Assembly: GCA_937957815.1 (NCBI GenBank) | Contig: CALFXN010000114.1 | Location: 1-8,361, forward strand | DNA from: an uncultured Synergistales bacterium | Lineage (GTDB): Bacteria; Synergistota; Synergistia; Synergistales; Aminobacteriaceae | Direction: 5' to 3' | Length of the DNA: 8,361 nt | Shown: one piece after another, positions 4,835 through 8,361 of the stretch | Numbering within the stretch: position 1 is the first letter of the stretch | Layout of the letters: each line of letters opens with the position of its first letter | Made by a program: the position numbers and the translations under genes | Notes under the pieces: model-generated | Seen by the model: the letters and a program-made list of their open reading frames with translations, nothing else | Told to the model about the DNA's origin: nothing | Databases searched by the model: none

Positions 4835-6322
4835 ATGCCCTGCGTCATCGAACTCACGGGAATACGAAAGTCCTTCGGCGGCGTCCACGCGCTGAAGGGG
4901 GTCGATTTTTCGATCTCCCCGGGCGAGGTCCATTGCCTGGTCGGGGAGAACGGCTCCGGCAAGAGCACGCTCATCAAGATCATGTCCGGCGTCTACGCGC
5001 CCGACGCGGGAGAGATCCGCATCGACGGCAAGCCGTGCGCGCGCCTGACGCCGCACGAGTCGATCGCGGCGGGCGTCCAGGTGATCTATCAGGATCTTTC
5101 GCTCTTCCCGAACCTCTCCGTGGCCGAGAACATCGGCATCCGGCAGTACATGGAGAAGGGACGGCGCCTCGTGGACTGGCGGCGGCTCCGGAAGTCCGCC
5201 GACGACGCGATGCGCCGGATCGGCGTGTCGCTCGACCCCGACAGGCCCGTCCGCGAGCTGTCGATCGCGGACCGCCAGCTCGTCGCGATCTGCCGCGCGA
5301 TCGCGGAGGACGCTCGTCTCGTCATCATGGACGAGCCGACGGCCTCCCTGACGCGAACGGAGGTCGACGCGCTCCTTTCGGTCGTCCGCGATCTGCAGCG
5401 CCGGGACCTCGCGATTCTCTTCGTGAGCCACAGGCTCGACGAGGTCATGGAGATCGCCCGGCGCGTGACCGTCCTGCGCGACGGCGAACAGGCCGGCGTG
5501 TACGACGCGCGGGAGCTGGACGACGCCCGTCTCGCGTTTCTGATGACGGGGAAGCAGTTTACCTGGGGCATCAACCGGACCTCCTGCGAGGGGAACGCGC
5601 CGCTGCTCGAAGTCCGGAATCTCTCGAAGAAGCGCAACTACGCCGATATTTCGTTCACGCTGCGCCGGGGGGAGATCCTCGGCGTCACGGGGCTGCTCGG
5701 ATCGGGCCGCACCGAACTCGCGCTGTCGCTCTTCGGCTGCTCCGCGCCGGACTCCGGGGAAATCCGCGTCGAGGGGACGGCCGTCCGGCTCGAATCGAAC
5801 CGCGACGCGATCCGGGCCGGGATCGGCTACCTGCCCGAGGACCGGCTGACGCTCGGGCTCGTCCTGGACCAGTCGGCGGGGGACAACGTCGTCCTCTCGA
5901 TTGTCGACTCCCTCGTCGGCCGCGGGGGCCTCATCGACGGCCGAAGGTGCGACGCGACCGTACGGGAGTGGATCGAAAGCCTGAACATCAAGGTCTCCGA
6001 CCCGGTCGTACCGGTCCGGACGCTTTCCGGGGGCAACCAGCAGAAGGTGGTTCTCGCCAAGTGGCTCGCGACGAACCCGAAGATCCTGATCCTCGATTCG
6101 CCGACGGTCGGCGTGGATATCGCGGCGAAGCACGGCATCTTCGAGATCGTGAAGGCGCTCGCGGCGAAGGGCATCGGGATCATCCTGATCTCCGACGAGG
6201 TTCCGGAGGTTCTCTGCAACGCCCATCGCGTGCTGCTGATGCGCAGGGGGCGGATCGTCGGGGAGTATCGCCCCGACGGCATCTCTCAAAAGGAACTGGC
6301 GGTGAAGATCAATGCGGAATGA
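4835..6322 (+). CDS. CUT2 sugar ABC transporter ATPase, two fused nucleotide-binding domains
   Basis: Cytoplasmic energy-coupling subunit of the importer, 495 residues, with two tandem ABC domains as in RbsA, MglA, LsrA and rhizobial RhaT. Domain 1 has Walker A GENGSGKST (37-45), Q-loop Gln86, signature LSIADRQLV (142-150), Walker B LVIMDEPTASL (162-172) and switch His199 in SHR. Domain 2 has a Lys-less Walker A, GLLGSGRTEL (286-295), usual for this family, a canonical signature LSGGNQQKV (397-405), and Walker B ILILDSPTVGVD (417-428). There Ser422 stands where the catalytic Glu is normally found. The composite site built from domain 1 Walker motifs and the domain 2 signature is intact; the other site is degenerate. 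GGAGG at 4822-4826 is 8 nt before ATG 4835. The gene lies after an intra-operon terminator and its end overlaps the next permease by 11 bp. The substrate is inferred from neighbours. Confidence 0.92.
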   Translation: MPCVIELTGIRKSFGGVHALKGVDFSISPGEVHCLVGENGSGKSTLIKIMSGVYAPDAGEIRIDGKPCARLTPHESIAAGVQVIYQDLSLFPNLSVAENIGIRQYMEKGRRLVDWRRLRKSADDAMRRIGVSLDPDRPVRELSIADRQLVAICRAIAEDARLVIMDEPTASLTRTEVDALLSVVRDLQRRDLAILFVSHRLDEVMEIARRVTVLRDGEQAGVYDARELDDARLAFLMTGKQFTWGINRTSCEGNAPLLEVRNLSKKRNYADISFTLRRGEILGVTGLLGSGRTELALSLFGCSAPDSGEIRVEGTAVRLESNRDAIRAGIGYLPEDRLTLGLVLDQSAGDNVVLSIVDSLVGRGGLIDGRRCDATVREWIESLNIKVSDPVVPVRTLSGGNQQKVVLAKWLATNPKILILDSPTVGVDIAAKHGIFEIVKALAAKGIGIILISDEVPEVLCNAHRVLLMRRGRIVGEYRPDGISQKELAVKINAE

Positions 6323-7355
6323 CGAACGCCTCCGCGGCGGAACGCGTGCGGGCTTCGCGGCCCTGCGCGGGGAGTTCCTGCTCGCGGGGGTGATCCTGCT
6401 CCTCGTCGCTTTTCTCGGCGCGAAGACCGACGGCTTTCTCTCGTGGAGCAATCTCTTCGATCTGCTGAACAGCTACGCCTTCGTCGGGATCATGGCGGCC
6501 GGGCTGCTCACGGTCCTCATCTCGGGCGGAATCGACATCTCCTTCACGGCGACCGCCACGGTGGCCCAGTACGTCGTCGCGTCGATCCTCGTACGATATG
6601 GCGAGTCGATGGGGGCTCCCTTCGGCTGGATCGTGATCTTCGGCGCGGCGGCCTTCACGGGGCTGCTGCTCGGCGCGGTGAACGGCCTTCTGGTCCACTC
6701 GCTCCGCGTCTCCGCGATGATCGTGACGATCGCGACGCTGAACGTCTTCTACGGAATCCTGATCTTCGTGACGCGCGGAAAGTGGCTCTACGACTTTCCG
6801 AAGTGGTTCGCCGACGGCGTGAACGTCTGGAGCTTCACGCAGGGCGGCGCGACCTACAGCCTGTCGCTCGCGATCTGCGCGCTGATCGCCGTTCTCGCGT
6901 TCACGGCCTTCCTTCTGAACCGGACGACGCTCGGGCGCAAGATCTACGCGATGGGCGGAAACCCGGAGGCCGCGACGCGCATGGGCTTCAACCTGCTCGG
7001 CCTGCGCCTGTTCGTCTTCTGCTACATGGGCTTTCTCGCGGCGGTCGGCGCGGTCGTCCAGGCGCAGGTCATGCAGACGGTCGCTCCGAACTCGATCGTC
7101 GGGCGGGAACTGGAAGTCCTCGCGGCCGTCGTCCTCGGGGGCGCGAGCCTCTCGGGCGGCGGCGGAACGCTCCTCGGGACGATGCTCGGCGTCGCGCTGA
7201 TCGCGATCCTGCAGAACGGGCTGACGCTTCTGGGAGTTTCGTCGTACTGGCACCAGATCGTCATCGGGTGCGTGATCCTGTCGTCCGTGAGCGCCACGGC
7301 GTGGAACGCGCGGAACGGAGCCGGAAGGGGGGTCGGCATCGATGTTCCGGATTGA
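6312..7355 (+). CDS. CUT2 sugar ABC transporter permease 1
   Basis: Inner-membrane channel subunit of the importer, 347 residues, of the RbsC/LsrC/RhaP-type permease family (BPD_transp_2). Hydrophobic segments by eye are about 21-38, 52-72, 83-94, 104-128, 133-153, 182-202, 231-252, 267-302 and 312-329, with a short charged N-terminus. Family-type signatures are GLLTVLISGGIDIS (64-77), the cytoplasmic loop TLGRKIYAMGGNPEAATRMG (206-225), which contacts the ATPase, and the VVLGGASLSGGGGT stretch (273-286). ATG 6312 overlaps the ATPase end by 11 bp with only a weak ribosome site (GGTGA at 6301-6305), so expression probably relies on translational coupling. It is paired with a second, different permease downstream, as in LsrC/LsrD and RhaP/RhaQ, suggesting a heterodimeric channel. 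Confidence 0.92.
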   Translation: MRNDERLRGGTRAGFAALRGEFLLAGVILLLVAFLGAKTDGFLSWSNLFDLLNSYAFVGIMAAGLLTVLISGGIDISFTATATVAQYVVASILVRYGESMGAPFGWIVIFGAAAFTGLLLGAVNGLLVHSLRVSAMIVTIATLNVFYGILIFVTRGKWLYDFPKWFADGVNVWSFTQGGATYSLSLAICALIAVLAFTAFLLNRTTLGRKIYAMGGNPEAATRMGFNLLGLRLFVFCYMGFLAAVGAVVQAQVMQTVAPNSIVGRELEVLAAVVLGGASLSGGGGTLLGTMLGVALIAILQNGLTLLGVSSYWHQIVIGCVILSSVSATAWNARNGAGRGVGIDVPD

Positions 7356-8304
7356 TCCCGTGATCCGTTCGCTGCTCGCGCTGCTGGCCTGCCTCGTTGC
7401 GCTCTTCGCGTCGCTTCTCGGTGGGCGGTTCTTCAGCCTCGCGAACCTTCAGTCGATGGCCTTCCAGCTCCCGGAGCTCGGCATCCTCGCGCTCGCGATG
7501 ATGGTCGCGATGATGACCGGGGGCATCAACCTCTCGATCATCACGACCGCGAATCTCGCGGGAATCACCGCCGCGTTCTGCATCACGCGGCTCGCCGGCG
7601 CCGACGCGACGCACGGGACGGTCCTCGGGATTACGGCGCTCGCCTACGCTTCGGCCATGGTCGTCTCCGCGCTGGTCGGCGCCGCGAACGGCTTCGTCGT
7701 CGCGCACCTGGGCGTCTCCGCGATTCTCGCGACGCTCGGGACGGCGACGGTTCTCGAGGGGATCGGCGTCCTCGTCACGCGGGGATCGGTGATCTCGGGC
7801 TTTCCGGACGCGGTGCTCTTCGTCGGGAACGGAACGGTCCTCGGGATCCCGGTTCCGATCGTGATCTTCGCGGTCTGCGCCGTGCTCGTCGGCGTATGGA
7901 TCGACCGGACGCCCTGGGGCGTCGGCGTCCGGATGACCGGCTCGAACGCGAACGCCGCGGCCTACTCGGGCGTGGACGTGAAGCGCGTTCTCATGAAGGC
8001 GTACATTCTTTCGGGCCTGCTCTGCGGCGTCGCCGCCCTGATCATGATCGCGCGGTTCAACTCGGCGCGCGCGGGGTACGGCAGCTCCTACCTGCTCGTG
8101 ACCGTTCTCGCGTCCGTTCTGGGCGGCGTGAATCCCGACGGCGGCTTCGGCAAGGTCGGAGGGCTCGTCGCGGCGCTGATGGTGCTTCAGGTGATCGGCA
8201 GCGGTCTGAACCTCCTGGGGCTGAGCCCGCATCTGGCCATCGCGCTCTGGGGAGGCATCCTGCTCTTCGTCATCGCGCTGCGGCTGCTGCGCGCCCGGCA
8301 GTGA
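7342..8304 (+). CDS. CUT2 sugar ABC transporter permease 2
   Basis: Second inner-membrane permease of the importer, 320 residues, same family as permease 1 but clearly divergent in sequence (LsrD/RhaQ-like position). Hydrophobic segments by eye are about 9-28, 44-60, 66-83, 94-120, 126-146, 169-187, 219-237, 250-262, 272-293 and 297-316. Signatures are AMMVAMMTGGINLSI (52-66), the loop TPWGVGVRMTGSNANAAAYSG (190-210) facing the ATPase, and ASVLGGVNPDGGFG (257-270). ATG 7342 overlaps permease 1 by 14 bp and has AAGGGGGG (7325-7332 region) about 9 nt upstream, so it has its own ribosome site as well as coupling. This completes the binding protein, ATPase, permease, permease set. No terminator is visible after it. 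Confidence 0.92.
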   Translation: MFRIDPVIRSLLALLACLVALFASLLGGRFFSLANLQSMAFQLPELGILALAMMVAMMTGGINLSIITTANLAGITAAFCITRLAGADATHGTVLGITALAYASAMVVSALVGAANGFVVAHLGVSAILATLGTATVLEGIGVLVTRGSVISGFPDAVLFVGNGTVLGIPVPIVIFAVCAVLVGVWIDRTPWGVGVRMTGSNANAAAYSGVDVKRVLMKAYILSGLLCGVAALIMIARFNSARAGYGSSYLLVTVLASVLGGVNPDGGFGKVGGLVAALMVLQVIGSGLNLLGLSPHLAIALWGGILLFVIALRLLRARQ

Positions 8305-8314
8305 CGCGACGGAT

Positions 8315-8361
8315 ATGACCGTAAACCGGCCAAAGGGGACCGGAGACGTGGAACAACGGAC
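8315..8361 (+). CDS. Possible start of a further operon gene, cut by window edge
   Basis: An ATG at 8315, 10 nt after the permease stop, opens a frame that stays open to the window end (15 full codons, MTVNRPKGTGDVEQR). An in-frame GTG at 8348 has AAAGGGG (8332-8338) 9 nt upstream and is the better supported start, because the ATG has no clear ribosome site. The segment is too short to recognise a family. The lack of a terminator after the permease gene suggests the operon continues, which is the main support for a gene here. Confidence 0.3.
   Translation, partial: MTVNRPKGTGDVEQR

Noticed and set aside
4724..6451. 575-codon open frame on the minus strand
   Set aside because: Antisense to the well-supported ATPase gene; Arg/Asp/Pro-rich, low-complexity translation; no ribosome site matched to a protein-like start.
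7261..8232. 323-codon minus-strand frame
   Set aside because: Antisense to permease 2; extremely Arg/Asp/Glu/His-rich translation, typical of the complement of a GC-rich membrane-protein gene.

Overview
The window is a sugar-catabolism locus from a high-GC, probably diderm bacterium. The evidence for a diderm is a Sec type I signal peptide without a lipobox on the ABC-transporter binding protein, which implies a soluble periplasmic receptor. Coding is dense, with strong GGAGG-type ribosome binding sites and an AT-rich island only at the divergent promoter. I cannot name the phylum from the sequence. There are no mobile elements, tRNAs, rRNAs or CRISPR repeats.

Layout: (1) 1-1384, minus strand: the N-terminal 461 residues of an AraB-type L-ribulokinase, whose C-terminus runs off the left edge. 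(2) 1385-1541: a 157-bp divergent control region with an AT-rich promoter island, two inverted repeats and a GC hairpin. (3) 1542-3664, plus strand: a class II (zinc) sugar-phosphate aldolase of the FucA type, followed 2 nt later by a RhaB-type rhamnulokinase/FGGY kinase. (4) 3713-8304, plus strand: a complete CUT2-family ABC importer in the order binding protein, fused double ATPase, permease, permease. A terminator-like structure lies between the binding protein and the ATPase, and the last three genes overlap each other. (5) 8305-8361: the possible first codons of another gene, cut by the right edge.

How the genes work together (inference from family knowledge): the importer would bring in a monosaccharide, most likely the 6-deoxyhexose L-rhamnose or L-fucose. 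An isomerase not present here would convert it to the ketose. The RhaB-like kinase would make the 1-phosphate, and the FucA-like aldolase would split that into dihydroxyacetone phosphate and L-lactaldehyde. The gene order of the transporter matches the rhizobial rhamnose importer RhaSTPQ. The aldolase-kinase order also resembles Bacteroides fucA-fucK, so rhamnose versus fucose is not settled. The divergent araB starts the L-arabinose route (L-ribulose to L-ribulose 5-phosphate), so the intergenic region probably coordinates pentose and deoxyhexose use.

This is a recognisable metabolic locus, and I do not see a new type of system in it. The points most worth a second look are the leader and intergenic RNA structures, the lost catalytic Glu in the second ATPase half, and the mixed AraD/FucA character of the aldolase.
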